A DNA stretch of 64,000 bases from Amnibacterium endophyticum (GCF_042680685.1 NZ_JBHUEA010000008.1:1-64000); one strand, 5' to 3'. Shown: positions 16,210-29,495, counted from the first letter of the stretch. Numbers and translations: made by a program. Notes: a model not told the origin generated them from the letters alone.

Positions 16210-17100
16210 TCAGTAGGCCCAGGGGTGCCCGGACCAGTCGGGGTCGCGCTTCTGCAGGAACGCGTCCCGCCCCTCCTGCGCCTCGTCGGTGCCGTAGGCG
16301 AGGCGGGTCGCCTCGCCGGCGAACAGCTGCTGGCCGACGAGGCCGTCGTCGACCGCGTTGAAGGCGTACTTCAGCATCCGGATCGCCGTCGGGCTCTTGC
16401 CGAGCACGGTGCGGGCCCAGGCGATGCCGGTCGTCTCCAGGTCGGCGTGGGGCACCACGGCGTTGACCGCGCCGAGCTCGTACGCCCGCTGCGCGTCGTA
16501 CTCCTGCGCGAGGAAGAAGATCTCGCGCGCGGCCTTCTGGCCGACCTGGCGCGCGAAGTAGGCGCTGCCGTAGCCGGCGTCGAACGAGCCGACGTCCGCG
16601 TCGGTCTGCTTGAAGCGGCCGTGCTCCGCGGAGGCGATGGAGAGGTCGCAGACGACGTTGAGGGAGTGCCCGCCGCCCGCCGCCCAGCCGGGCACGAGGG
16701 CGATCACGACCTTCGGCATGAACCGGATCAGCCGCTGCACCTCGAGGATGTGCAGGCGTCCGCCGCCCGCAGCGTTCTGCTCGCCCTCGTACCGGTAGCC
16801 GTCACGGCCCCGGATCCGCTGGTCTCCGCCCGAGCAGAACGCCCAGCCGCCGTCCTTCGGGCTCGGTCCGTTGCCGGTGAGCAGCACGACCCCGACCGCG
16901 GGGTCGGTGCGCGCGTCCTCGAGCGCCCGGTACAGCTCGTCGACCGTGCGGGGGCGGAAGGCGTTGCGCACCTCCGGCCGGTCGATGGCGACGCGGGCGA
17001 TCCGCCCGTCGCGGCTGCGGTGGGCCGTGACGTCGGTGAAGTCCGCGGCGACCGCGGACGGGGTCCAGGCGTCGGCGTCGAACAGCTCGGAGACGGGCAC
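16210..17100 (-). CDS. menB: 1,4-dihydroxy-2-naphthoyl-CoA synthase
   Basis: A 296-residue crotonase-fold enzyme that closes the naphthoate ring of menaquinone. It has the MenB-specific AFCSGGDQRIRGRDGY (about residues 87-102), the oxyanion-hole region PGWAAGGGHSLNVVCDLSIAS (about 138-158), DADVGSFDAGYGSAY and the C-terminal WSGHPWAY tail diagnostic of MenB. Length is normal for actinobacteria. GTG start at 17100. It is divergent from menC with an 80-base gap and is first of the leftward set menB, menE. Confidence 0.96.
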   Translation of the reverse strand: MPVSELFDADAWTPSAVAADFTDVTAHRSRDGRIARVAIDRPEVRNAFRPRTVDELYRALEDARTDPAVGVVLLTGNGPSPKDGGWAFCSGGDQRIRGRDGYRYEGEQNAAGGGRLHILEVQRLIRFMPKVVIALVPGWAAGGGHSLNVVCDLSIASAEHGRFKQTDADVGSFDAGYGSAYFARQVGQKAAREIFFLAQEYDAQRAYELGAVNAVVPHADLETTGIAWARTVLGKSPTAIRMLKYAFNAVDDGLVGQQLFAGEATRLAYGTDEAQEGRDAFLQKRDPDWSGHPWAY

Positions 17101-17179
17101 CGCCTCACCCTACGAGCGGCGCCCGCGGAACGGATGGGGGGTGACCGTCCGTCCAGTGGCGGCGCTCCAGGATGGGGCG

Positions 17180-18148
17180 GTGCCCGACACCCAGGACCTG
17201 CTCGCGACGCTGCGCGTGGTCGCGCTGCCGATGGTGACGCGCTTCCGCGGGATCGAGGTGCGGGAGGCGGCGCTCCTCGAGGGCCCGGAGGGCTGGACCG
17301 AGTTCGCGCCGTTCCCGGAGTACGGGGACGAGGAGGCCGCGCGCTGGCTGGCCGCCGCGATCGAGTTCGGCTGGGAGGCCGTCCCCGAGCCGGTCCGCGC
17401 CTCGGTGCCCGTGAACGCGACCGTGCCGGCCCTGGCGGCGGACCGCGTCCCGGAGGTGCTCGCCCGCTTCCCCGGCTGCCGCACCGCCAAGGTGAAGGTC
17501 GCGGAGCCGGGCTCCTCGCTCGCCGACGACGTCGCGCGGGTGCGCGCGGTGCGGGACGCGCTCGGGCCGGAGGGCCGGGTCCGCATCGACGCGAACGCGG
17601 TGTGGAACGTGGACGAGGCGGAGCACGCGCTCCGCGCCCTCGCGCCCGCGGACCTCGAGTACGTGGAGCAGCCCTGCGGCACGGTGGACGAGCTGGTGCG
17701 GCTGCAGCAGCGGATTCGCGACCTGCGGATCCCGGTCGCGGCGGACGAGTCGATCCGGCGCTCCGCCGACCCGCTCGCCGCCGCGGCGGCGGTCGACGTG
17801 GTCGTGCTGAAGGCCGCGCCGATCGGCGGGATCCGGAAGGCGCTGGCCTTCGCCCGCCTCGCGGGCCGCGCCGCGGTGGTGTCCTCGGCGCTCGACACCT
17901 CGGTGGGGCTCGCGATGGGCGCGCACCTCGCGGGAGCGCTGCCGCGCCTCCCCCACGACTGCGGCCTCGGCACCGGCGCGCTGCTGCGGGCCGACGTGAC
18001 GGAGGACCGCCTGCTGCCGGAGTCCGGAGCGATCCCGGTCCGTCGCGTCGTCCCGTCCCCGGCGCTGCTCGACCGCTTCGCCGCCGACGCCGAGCGCACC
18101 GCGTGGTGGGCGGACCGCGTCCGCCGCTGCGCCGCCCTGCTCCCCTGA
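17180..18148 (+). CDS. menC: o-succinylbenzoate synthase
   Basis: A 322-residue enolase-superfamily enzyme that dehydrates SHCHC to OSB. The catalytic set is visible: the KxK acid/base pair in TAKVKVAE (about 97-104), metal ligands in RIDANAVW (Asp near 134), YVEQPC (Glu near 162) and AADESI (about 187), and the second catalytic Lys in VVLKAAPIGG (about 212). GTG at 17180 is preferred because it has GGATGGGG just upstream and starts shortly before the first strand (LRVVALPM). GTGs at 17141 and 17156 are alternatives. Confidence 0.9.
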   Translation: MPDTQDLLATLRVVALPMVTRFRGIEVREAALLEGPEGWTEFAPFPEYGDEEAARWLAAAIEFGWEAVPEPVRASVPVNATVPALAADRVPEVLARFPGCRTAKVKVAEPGSSLADDVARVRAVRDALGPEGRVRIDANAVWNVDEAEHALRALAPADLEYVEQPCGTVDELVRLQQRIRDLRIPVAADESIRRSADPLAAAAAVDVVVLKAAPIGGIRKALAFARLAGRAAVVSSALDTSVGLAMGAHLAGALPRLPHDCGLGTGALLRADVTEDRLLPESGAIPVRRVVPSPALLDRFAADAERTAWWADRVRRCAALLP

Positions 18149-18156
18149 TCGTTCAA

Positions 18157-18199
18157 CTTGTAGGCAGATCTCGCCCGCCGGCGGCGATCCGCCTACAAG
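18157..18199. terminator. Palindromic terminator between menC and ccsB
   Basis: CTTGTAGGC...GATC.CGCC pairs with GGCGATC.GCCTACAAG (one mismatch and one bulge) between the convergent 3' ends of menC (18148) and ccsB (18208). It is AT-rich at the base, unlike its surroundings. It should end transcription in both directions. Confidence 0.65.
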
Positions 18200-18207
18200 A
18201 TGGAAGG

Positions 18208-19191
18208 TCAGCCGGTGGGGAGGCCGCTGTAGGTGTGCAGGCCCTTGAAGAAGACGTTCACGACGCCGAAGTTGAACAGGATGCAGGCGTAGCCGATCAG
18301 GTTCAGCCACGCGGACCCGGTGCCGCGCCAGCCGAGGGTCGCGCGGGCGTGCAGGTAGCCGGCGTAGACGACCCAGATGATGAAGGTCCACACCTCCTTG
18401 GTGTCCCAGCCCCAGTAGCGGCCCCACGCGTGGTCCGCCCAGATCGCACCGGCGATCAGGGTGAAGGTCCAGAGGATGAAGCCGACGACGCTGATCCGGT
18501 ACGCCAGGTTCTCCAGGCGGTCGGCGGTCGGCACGGTGGCGAGCAGCTTGAGGCGCTCCGGGCGGCCCGCGTCCACCTGCCGCTGCCGGCGCACCTGCAG
18601 CAGCTGCACGGCCGACAGCGCCGCCGCGAGGGTGAAGAACCCGGTGCCGAGGATCGCGACGAGCACGTGCAGCACGAGCCAGTACGACTGCAGCGCGGGC
18701 TGCAGCGGCGACACCTCCACGTGGAAGCCGACGGTGGCGATGCCGAGCAGCAGGACCACGAAGCCGGTGATCACCGAGCCGAGGAACCGCAGGTCGATGC
18801 GGGTCAGCACGCCGAGGAAGACGAGGACCATCACCAGCGTGCCGGTCATCGAGAACTCGTACATGTTCGCCCACGGCACCCGGCCGGCCGCGACCCCGCG
18901 CAGCACGACGGCGCCCGCGTGCAGCACCAGCGCGACGACCGTCAGCGCGAGGCCCACCCGGGCGGAGGTGCGTCGCGGTTCGGACGGCGGGGCCGCAGGC
19001 GGCTCCGCGACGAGCACGGCGGTGCCGCCGCCCCGCTCGGCCCTGGACTCCTCGCGCACGAGCGGCGCGGAGACGGCCTGGGCCGCGGCGGATCGGCGCG
19101 CGAGGTCGAGCGCGAAGGCGATGAACGCCATCGCGTACACGGCGATCGCCGAGACCAGCAGCAGCTCCGAGAGCTGATCGAGCGGGTTCAC
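18208..19191 (-). CDS. ccsB: Cytochrome c biogenesis protein CcsB/ResC
   Basis: A 327-residue, multi-helix membrane protein of system II cytochrome c maturation. It works with ResB in moving and attaching heme. The tryptophan-rich WWD-type heme-handling motif WADHAWGRYWGWDTKEVWTF lies near residues 248-267, with conserved His residues in VLHVLVAILGTGFF and in the first helices (VVALVLHAGAVVLRG). The actinobacterial insertion of an Ala/Glu/Arg-rich loop (about 33-75) is present. It starts with GTG, 21 bases after the resB stop, as last gene of the operon. Confidence 0.95.
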   Translation of the reverse strand: MNPLDQLSELLLVSAIAVYAMAFIAFALDLARRSAAAQAVSAPLVREESRAERGGGTAVLVAEPPAAPPSEPRRTSARVGLALTVVALVLHAGAVVLRGVAAGRVPWANMYEFSMTGTLVMVLVFLGVLTRIDLRFLGSVITGFVVLLLGIATVGFHVEVSPLQPALQSYWLVLHVLVAILGTGFFTLAAALSAVQLLQVRRQRQVDAGRPERLKLLATVPTADRLENLAYRISVVGFILWTFTLIAGAIWADHAWGRYWGWDTKEVWTFIIWVVYAGYLHARATLGWRGTGSAWLNLIGYACILFNFGVVNVFFKGLHTYSGLPTG

Positions 19192-19212
19192 GGGCAGCAG
19201 CCTAAGCGGCGG

Positions 19213-20812
<1,600 letters not shown>

Positions 20813-20829
<17 letters not shown>

Positions 20830-21541
20830 AGCCGCCGATCAGGACCTGGAGGCGGTCGACGATGACGGCCCAGGCGCCGGACACCATGAGCACGCCGACG
20901 AGGACGAGCAGCGCGCCGCCCGCGAGGTTCACCGCGCGGATGTGCCGGCGCACCGCGCCGACGGCGCCCGACGCCCAGCCGAAGCCGAGCGCGAGCAGCA
21001 CGAACGGCACGCCGAGCCCGATCGAGTAGCACGCCGCGAGCACGACGCTCGCGCCGAGCGAGCCGCTCGTGAGCGCCATCGACTGGATCGCGAAGAGGGT
21101 GGGTCCCACGCACGGCGTCCAGCCGAGCGCGAAGACGACGCCGAGCAGCGGCGCGCCGATGAGGCCCGTGCGCGGCCGCCAGGTCGCCGCGAAGCGGCGC
21201 TGCAGCGGGCCCAGCCCGCCGACGAAGACGAGCCCGAGCAGGATCACCACCACCCCGGCGATGCGCGTGACGAGGTCGAGGTACTGGTTCAGCAGGAACC
21301 CGACGCTCGCGAACACGGTCGACGTGCCGACGAAGACGACGGAGAAGCCGAGCACGAACAGCGCGGCGCCGAGCACGACGCGGCGGCGCCCCTGCGCCGC
21401 GGCCGTCTCCGTGCCGGAGACGTAACCGAGGTACCCGGGGACCAGCGGCAGCACGCAGGGCGACGCGAACGAGACGGCGCCGGCGGCGAGGGCGATCGGC
21501 GCTCCGAGGAGCAGCTGCCCGCCGAGCGCGGGCCCGATCAC
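20813..21541 (-). CDS. ccdA: Thiol-disulfide electron carrier CcdA
   Basis: A 242-residue DsbD-type membrane protein with six helices that carries electrons from cytoplasmic thioredoxin to TlpA/ResA. The two redox Cys are present: SFASPCVLPLVPGYLGY (Cys29) and GWTPCVGPTLFAIQ (Cys near 144). The GTG start overlaps the tlpA stop by four bases (GTGA), and the 3' end overlaps resB, so order and stoichiometry in the operon are fixed. Confidence 0.95.
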
Positions 21542-22098
21542 GCCGCGGTCCCGTCGACGGCGTCCTGGATGAGGGTCCGGAGCACCGATTCGTTCGCCAG
21601 CGACCCGTACCGCGCCGTCACCCGGCCCTCCCGGTCGAGCACGAGCGTGGTCGGGGTCGTGTTGGGGCCGCGGACCCCGGCGAAGGCGAGCTGCGCGGCC
21701 GAGCCGTTCTCCTGGTCGACGACGCTCGGGTAGCCCGGGGAGAACTGCCGCTCGAAGCCCGCCGCGGTGGCCCGGTCGTCCCTCGTGTTCACGCCGACGA
21801 ACCGCACGCCGTCCTTCGCGAAGTCCGCGGCGAGGTCCTTCAGCACCGGCGCCTCGGCGCGGCACGGCGAGCAGGCGTTGTACCAAAAGTTCACGACCGT
21901 CACGGAGCCCCGGGTGTCCTTCAGGTCGAACGGCTTCCCCTCCACGGTGGTGCCGGTGAACTCGACCGGCGGCGTGTCCGGGTGCTTCCACTCCGTCACC
22001 ACCCCGTTGATGTCGAGACGGTCCTGGTTCGGGCCCGCCTCGGTGCAGCCGGTGAGCAGCAGCGCGGCCGCGAGCACCGGCACGAGCGCGCGCCTCAC
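21538..22098 (-). CDS. TlpA/ResA-like thioredoxin lipoprotein
   Basis: A 186-residue lipoprotein with an N-terminal signal RRALVPVLAAALLLTGC (lipobox Cys18). A thioredoxin-fold domain contains NFWYNACSPCRAEAPVL (CxxC at Cys76/Cys79), followed by VNTRDDRATAAGFERQF and the cis-Pro region TTPTTLVLDREG. It would reduce the apocytochrome c CxxCH Cys residues for heme attachment, using electrons from CcdA. Start: the GTG overlaps the upstream phosphatase stop. The operon order phosphatase, TlpA, CcdA, ResB, CcsB is standard for actinobacteria. Confidence 0.92.
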   Translation of the reverse strand: MRRALVPVLAAALLLTGCTEAGPNQDRLDINGVVTEWKHPDTPPVEFTGTTVEGKPFDLKDTRGSVTVVNFWYNACSPCRAEAPVLKDLAADFAKDGVRFVGVNTRDDRATAAGFERQFSPGYPSVVDQENGSAAQLAFAGVRGPNTTPTTLVLDREGRVTARYGSLANESVLRTLIQDAVDGTAA

Positions 22099-22730
22099 GT
22101 CGCGCCCCGGTCGACGGCGCCCGCGAGCAGCGGCGCCGCGGGGTCGCGGTAGCCGGTCTCGACGAGCCGGCCGCCCTGGAGCGCGAAGCTGGTGACGGAG
22201 GACAGCGCGCAGCGGCGGTGCCGCGGGTCGGTCGCGAGCGGCTTGCGCGCGACCGAGCGGTGCACCATCCAGATCGGCAGCTGATGGCTGACGATCACGA
22301 CGTCCCCGTCGGGGGTCGTCCGGAGCGCCTCCATGACCGCGGGCCGCATGCGCTGCACGACGTCGGTGAAGGGTTCGCCCCACGACGGGCGGCCGGGGTT
22401 CGCGAAGAGCCGCCAGTCCTTCGGCGAGCGGACGAGGGACCGCCAGGCGAGGCTGCGGCCCTCGAAGCGGTTCCACGCCTCGACGACCCGCTCGTCGGTC
22501 TCGATCTCGATCCCGAAGCGGTCCGCGATCGGCTGCGCGGACTGCTGGGTGCGCAGCATCGGCGACGCGATCAGGCGGGTCACGGGCAGGGGTGCCAGCC
22601 CCTCGGCCGTCATCGCGGCCATCGCCTCGCCGCGTTCCGAGAGGCGGAAGCCCGGCAGGCGCCCGTAGACGACGCCGGCGGGGTTGTGCACCTCGCCGTG
22701 GCGGACGAGGTGGACGGCTCGTGCGACCAC
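22095..22730 (-). CDS. Histidine phosphatase family protein
   Basis: A 211-residue phosphoglycerate-mutase-like phosphatase. The catalytic LVRHGEVHN motif is at residues 8-16 (His11), IASPMLRTQQSA near 54 has the second Arg, and the second catalytic His is in VIVSHQLPIWM near 147. The substrate is unknown. It is the first gene of the cytochrome c maturation operon and overlaps TlpA by four bases, a conserved association in actinobacteria. GTG start, divergent from aspS. Confidence 0.9.
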   Translation of the reverse strand: MVARAVHLVRHGEVHNPAGVVYGRLPGFRLSERGEAMAAMTAEGLAPLPVTRLIASPMLRTQQSAQPIADRFGIEIETDERVVEAWNRFEGRSLAWRSLVRSPKDWRLFANPGRPSWGEPFTDVVQRMRPAVMEALRTTPDGDVVIVSHQLPIWMVHRSVARKPLATDPRHRRCALSSVTSFALQGGRLVETGYRDPAAPLLAGAVDRGAT

Positions 22731-22807
22731 CCCCGCAGTGTACGGAGCCCCCGAGGGGTCGTCGCGCGGCCACCGGTCGTTCCGGGCGGCTGACTAGGGT
22801 TTCGCGG

Positions 22808-24114
<1,307 letters not shown>

Positions 24115-24118
<4 letters not shown>

Positions 24119-25266
24119 GCGGGCTCGCGCGACGCGGCCGGGACCGCGCCACGGCCGGGGAGAGCGGCCGGGTGGTCGCCGGTCAGTGGAGCGACGGCTT
24201 CGGCCGCTTCGCGATCCGCTGCCTGCAGGCGATCATCGTCATCGCGCTCGCGACCGGCGTCGTCATCGCCGGGCTGGCGGTCAAGACCGTCGTGATCTCG
24301 CTGCTCGTCGCGCTGATCCTCTCCTGCGCCTTCCACCCGCTGGTGCGCCTGCTCGAGCGGGTGGGCCTGCCGAACGCCCTCGCGGCGCTCATCACGCTGC
24401 TCGTCGTGATCGGGCTCCTGGCGGGCGTGCTCACGCTCATCGGCTTCGCCGTCGCCGGCCAGACGGACCAGCTGGGCTCGGCGGTCTCGGACGGGATCGA
24501 CCAGCTGGAGACGTTCCTCTCCGGGTTCGGCGTGCAGATCTCGAGCGAGCAGGTGCAGCAGGCCCTGAACTCGGCCGGCGACTACGTCACGAGCGCCTCC
24601 TTCGGCTCCACGGCCCTGTCCGGGCTCTCGACCGTCGGCAACATCGTCACGGGGCTGCTGCTCGTGATCGTGATCTCCTTCTTCTTCCTGCGCGACGGCG
24701 GCCGCATCTGGGCCTTCCTGATCCAGGTCTTCCACGGCGAGGCGCACGCGCGGGCCGCGCGCATCGGGCAGAGCAGCAAGGAGGTGCTCGGCGCCTACGT
24801 GCGCGGCACCGCGACGGTCGCCGCGGTCGACTCGACCCTGATCGGCGTCGGGCTCTTCCTGCTGCAGGTGCCGCTGGCCCTGCCGCTCGCGGGCCTCGTG
24901 TTCGTCACCGCCTTCATCCCGGTCGTCGGCGCCACGCTCGCGGGGGCGGTCGCCGCGCTCGTCGCGCTGGTCTTCAACGGCCCGCTCATCGCGCTGGCGG
25001 TGATCGGCGTGGTGATCCTGGTCAACCAGGTGGACGGCAACCTGCTGCAGCCGCTGATCATGGGGAAGGCGCTGTCGCTGCACCCCCTCGTGATCCTGCT
25101 CGCGCTGACCGCGGGGACGATCCTCGGCGGCGTCATCGGCGCGATCCTCTCCGTGCCGACCGCCAGCGTGATCTGGACGGCGATCAAGGCCTGGAACGGC
25201 CACGGCGACCCCTCGCGGGACGACGGGGAGTCCGAGTCGGACGACGGGTCGGCGCAGCCCGCCTGA
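24115..25266 (+). CDS. AI-2E family transporter (PerM-like)
   Basis: A 383-residue membrane protein with about eight hydrophobic helices. The family layout is clear: an N-terminal pair (IIVIALATGVVIAGLAV, VVISLLVALILSCAFHPL), a soluble middle region, the FFLRDGGRIW signature (about 190-200), AYVRGTATVAAVDSTLIGVG and VNQVDGNLLQPLIMGKALSLHPL near the end. Members export AI-2 or other small solutes; the cargo here is unknown. The GTG start overlaps the aspS stop by four bases, so expression is coupled. The C-terminus is Asp/Glu/Ser-rich. Confidence 0.9.
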
Positions 25267-25272
25267 TCCGCG

Positions 25273-25542
25273 TCAGGCCCCCGCGGCCGCCAGCAGGTCC
25301 TCGCGCAGCCGCCCGGCGTCGATCCGCCAGCGGTCGTGCAGCGCCGTGCCGATGAGCACGACCGGGATGTCGTCGTGCCAGCGGGCGTCGAGCGCGGCGT
25401 CGTCGAGGATCGAGCGTTCGGCGACCGCGACCTCCACGCCCTCCGCCCTGAGGTCGCCGACCACCCGCTCCACGACCGCGCGGGCCTCGTCGCAGAGGTG
25501 GCAGGCGGGCTTGCCGACGAGCGTCAGTTCGGGCACGAGCAC
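25273..25542 (-). CDS. Glutaredoxin-like protein (DUF836)
   Basis: An 89-residue thioredoxin-fold protein with the redox motif KPACHLCDEA (CxxC near residues 13-16), then DIPVVLIG with the cis-Pro loop near 61. This small family is typical of actinobacteria, and the natural partner is unknown. The GTG at 25542 is preferred over one six bases later because a TACGCT -10 box (25549-25554, minus) lies exactly six bases upstream. The gene converges with the transporter and follows the kinase gene. Confidence 0.85.
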   Translation of the reverse strand: MLVPELTLVGKPACHLCDEARAVVERVVGDLRAEGVEVAVAERSILDDAALDARWHDDIPVVLIGTALHDRWRIDAGRLREDLLAAAGA

Positions 25543-25548
25543 GTCGCC

Positions 25549-25554
25549 AGCGTA
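25549..25554 (-). promoter_or_regulatory. -10 box (TACGCT) of the glutaredoxin-like gene
   Basis: On the minus strand TACGCT is followed by GGCGAC and then the GTG at 25542. It decides between two possible starts. Confidence 0.45.
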
Positions 25555-25565
25555 GGACGGCGGCG

Positions 25566-27083
<1,518 letters not shown>

Positions 27084-27090
27084 GCAGGGA

Positions 27091-27096
27091 ACCGTA
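27091..27096 (-). promoter_or_regulatory. -10 box (TACGGT) of the kinase-GAF gene
   Basis: On the minus strand TACGGT is followed by seven bases and then the GTG at 27083. Confidence 0.4.
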
Positions 27097-27217
27097 CGGC
27101 ACGGGCGTAAGGGAGCGACCCGGTCGTCGCGATGCGGCCGATCAGCGAGCGCGACCGGTCCTCCCCGGACCGCCCGAGCCGCGACGCGGGGCCGAGCACG
27201 CATAGGCTGGTCCTCCC

Positions 27218-27961
27218 ATGGAGGACGCGCCCGTCGTGCCGCGACCGCTGCCGGTCGCGGCCTTCTTCGACGTCGACAAGACGCTGGTCAACGGCGCCAG
27301 CGCGCTCTTCCTCGCGCGGGCGGCACGGTCGCTCGGGATCGTCGGCCGCCGGGACCTCGTGCGCTTCGGGTGGAAGGCCCTCTCGTTCCGCCGGCACGGG
27401 GAGCGCCAGAGCGTGCTCGACGAGGTCCGCGAGCGCGCGATGGTGCTGCTCGCGGGGCACTCCGCCGCCGAGCTGCACCGGCTCGCCGGGCAGGTGGTGC
27501 GCACCATGCAGCCGAAGATCTGGCCGGAGACCCGCGCCCTCCTCGACGCGCACCGCGAGGCGGGCCACGAGGTCTGGCTGATCTCCGCGACCCCCGACTT
27601 CCTCGCCGCGGAGCTCGCGGCCGAGCTGGGCGCGACCGGCGGCATCGGCAGCGGGCTCGAGGTGGAGGACGGGATCTTCACCGGCCGGTTCACCGGACCC
27701 ACGATGCACGGCGCCGAGAAGGCGGTCGCGGCGACGGCGCTGATGCGCGAGCACGGCTGCGATCCCGCGGACTGCTTCGCCTACAGCGACTCGATGAACG
27801 ACCTGCCGCTGCTCACGGCCGTCGGCACGCCGGTGGCGATCAACCCGGACCGGGCGCTGCAGCAGCACGCGAGGGCGCAGGGCTGGCGCACGCTGACGCT
27901 CGACCCGGCGAGCATCCGGGCCGAGCGCCGTCGGGTGCGGGCGGGCGCCCGCACCCGCTGA
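27218..27961 (+). CDS. HAD-IB family phosphatase (SerB-like)
   Basis: A 247-residue HAD phosphatase. Motif I AFFDVDKTLVNGAS (Asp near residue 18) opens it. A helical cap follows (about 35-100), then motif II WLISATPDF (about 125), the Lys in HGAEKAVAA (about 167) and motif III CFAYSDSMNDLPLL (about 186-199). It belongs to the SerB-like group near bS22 in actinobacteria (as Rv0505c in mycobacteria); the substrate could be a phosphoserine-like or lipid phosphate. A TAGGCT box (27203-27208) lies nine bases before the ATG. It abuts convergent bS22. Confidence 0.88.
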   Translation: MEDAPVVPRPLPVAAFFDVDKTLVNGASALFLARAARSLGIVGRRDLVRFGWKALSFRRHGERQSVLDEVRERAMVLLAGHSAAELHRLAGQVVRTMQPKIWPETRALLDAHREAGHEVWLISATPDFLAAELAAELGATGGIGSGLEVEDGIFTGRFTGPTMHGAEKAVAATALMREHGCDPADCFAYSDSMNDLPLLTAVGTPVAINPDRALQQHARAQGWRTLTLDPASIRAERRRVRAGARTR

Positions 27962-28060
27962 CTACTTCTTGTTGCGGCGCTGGTGGCGCGTCTTGCGCAG
28001 CAGCTTGCGGTGCTTCTTCTTCGCCATCCGCTTGCGGCGCTTCTTGATGACCGAACCCAT
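27962..28060 (-). CDS. 30S ribosomal protein bS22
   Basis: A 32-residue, extremely basic peptide starting MGSVIKKRRKRMAKKKHRKL and continuing LRKTRHQRRNKK. It aligns almost residue for residue with mycobacterial bS22, a late-found small-subunit protein, which it resembles far more than chance would allow. AGGAG lies five bases before the ATG. A TAGACT -10 box (28129-28134, minus) gives a leader of about 60 bases. It converges with the HAD phosphatase gene with no gap (27961/27962). It is easily missed because of its length. Confidence 0.93.
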   Translation of the reverse strand: MGSVIKKRRKRMAKKKHRKLLRKTRHQRRNKK

Positions 28061-28160
28061 GGGAACTCCTCACTCTCGCTGTTGACCGGCACGCCGGCGA
28101 GAGCGGGGCGTGCGGAAGAGCCCCGACAGTCTAGACGACCGCGGCTCCGCGCCCTTCAGG

Positions 28161-28583
28161 TCAGCGTCGGATGCGGCCGACGAGCGACGCCGCGGTCGCT
28201 CCGAGGCGCACGGCCGCGACCCGCGCCCGCGGCGCGAGCGGCGCGGGAGACAGCTCGGCCACCGCCTCGACCGGCTCGGGCACGGGCTGCGCCGCCGCGA
28301 CCGCCGGCTTGACGAAGGGACCGAGCCATTCGGCGATCGGCTGCAGCCCGGCCGGCTCGAGCCGGTAGAAGCGGTGCTGCCCCTGCTCGCGCACCGTCAC
28401 GACCCGGAACTCGCGCAGCGTCTTGAGGTGCTTCGACACGGTGGGCTGGCTGAGCCCGAGCCGTGCCACGAGCTGACCGACGCTCGCCTCGCCCGCGCCG
28501 CCCGGCACCTCGGCCTCGTCGAGCAGTGCGCGCAGCAACTCGCGCCGGGTCGGGTCGGCGACGACGTCGAACAGATCCGCCAC
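28161..28583 (-). CDS. ArsR-family winged-helix regulator
   Basis: A 140-residue regulator. The N-terminal 85 residues are an ArsR winged helix: VADLFDVVADPTRRELLRALL, then the recognition helix LGLSQPTVSKHLKTLREFRVV and the wing REQGQHRFYRLEPAGLQPI. A Pro/Ala/Val-rich tail follows. No CxC metal site (ELCVCDL-type) is visible in the helix, so metal sensing is doubtful. GTG at 28583 is used; a TAGGGT box lies eight bases upstream. Upstream of bS22, with a 100-base gap; possible targets are unknown. Confidence 0.85.
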   Translation of the reverse strand: MADLFDVVADPTRRELLRALLDEAEVPGGAGEASVGQLVARLGLSQPTVSKHLKTLREFRVVTVREQGQHRFYRLEPAGLQPIAEWLGPFVKPAVAAAQPVPEPVEAVAELSPAPLAPRARVAAVRLGATAASLVGRIRR

Positions 28584-28692
28584 GGCTCCCGACCCTAGGC
28601 GCATGCACCGGGAAGCACCATTCCCCTCGGCGCATGCATCCGTGGCGCAGGACCCCCGCCTACACTCGGCCGCTTCCTCGGGAGGGACGGCG

Positions 28693-28995
28693 ATGGCGGC
28701 GACGGACGGACACGCGACGGAGGGCATCGTCCAGGCGGTGGGCCGGGTGAAGAACGTGCGCTCGGTGCCCCTCGTCCGGTACGCGCACGAGGACGAGACG
28801 GGACGCCCGGTCGTCGTGATCCGGGTCGGGCTGCCGCCGCTGCTGCCGCTGACGGAGGTCGTGACGGCGATCGCCCACGTGCAGCTCACGCTCGCGCGGC
28901 TGGTCCCCGCGGGCGCGGCGGTGCACGTCGAACCGGACGTCGCGGCGGATCAGGCGACGCCGACCGAGGCGATCGTCATCCGCGGGATGGAGTAG
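28693..28995 (+). CDS. Conserved hypothetical protein
   Basis: A 100-residue soluble protein (MAATDGHATEGIVQAVGRVK...). Predicted alternation of strands and helices (VPLVRYAHEDETGRPVVVIRVG, LTEVVTAIAHVQLTLARLVP, AVHVEPDV) suggests a small ferredoxin-like alpha/beta fold. I recognise no family. The ATG at 28693 is chosen for its strong GGAGGGA ribosome site; an upstream ATG at 28603 lacks one. The last 20 bases overlap the convergent tadA gene. Confidence 0.6.
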   Translation: MAATDGHATEGIVQAVGRVKNVRSVPLVRYAHEDETGRPVVVIRVGLPPLLPLTEVVTAIAHVQLTLARLVPAGAAVHVEPDVAADQATPTEAIVIRGME

Positions 28996-29455
28996 GCCCG
29001 GGCGACGCCCGCCGGACGGCGAAGAAGTCGGCGAGCACCGCGGCGCACTCGTCCGCGAGGACACCGGCGACGACCTCGACCGCGGCACCGACGCGGCGGT
29101 CGCGCAGCACGTCGAGCACCGAGCCGACGGCCCCGGCCTTCTCGTCCCAGGCGCCGAAGACGAGCCGGCGCACGCGGGACTCGAGCAGCGCTCCCGCGCA
29201 CATCGTGCAGGGTTCGAGCGTCGCGACGAGCGTGCAGCCGTCGAGCCGCCAGTCGCCAGCCGTCCGCGCCGCCTCCCGCAGGGCGACCACCTCGGCGTGC
29301 GCGAGCGGGTCGTGCTGCGCCTCGCGACGGTTCCGGCCGGCGCCGAGCACGCGGCCGTCGGGGGCGAGGACCACCGCGCCGACGGGCACCTCCCCCTCGG
29401 CGGCGGCGAGCCGCGCCTGCGCGAGGGCGAGCCGCACGGCGTCCCGGTCCTCCAC
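28976..29455 (-). CDS. tadA: tRNA-specific adenosine deaminase
   Basis: A 159-residue zinc deaminase that converts wobble A34 to inosine in tRNA-Arg(ACG). The zinc site is complete: HAEVV (His53, Glu55) and EPCTMCAG (Cys83, Cys86). The TadA signatures GEVPVGAVVLAPDGRVLGAGRN and RVRRLVFGAWDEKAGAVGSV are also present. Its substrate tRNA-Arg(ACG) is encoded in this window at 44738-44810. GTG start, divergent from upp. Confidence 0.94.
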   Translation of the reverse strand: MEDRDAVRLALAQARLAAAEGEVPVGAVVLAPDGRVLGAGRNRREAQHDPLAHAEVVALREAARTAGDWRLDGCTLVATLEPCTMCAGALLESRVRRLVFGAWDEKAGAVGSVLDVLRDRRVGAAVEVVAGVLADECAAVLADFFAVRRASPGPTPSRG

Positions 29456-29495
29456 GGCCCCTCCTCGCGCCGGGATCCGGTGCCCGCGCGGTCAC

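Noticed and set aside
28161..28583. ArsR protein as a metal sensor
   Set aside because: The winged helix lacks the Cys pair of the usual metal site, so only an ArsR-type DNA-binding role is claimed.
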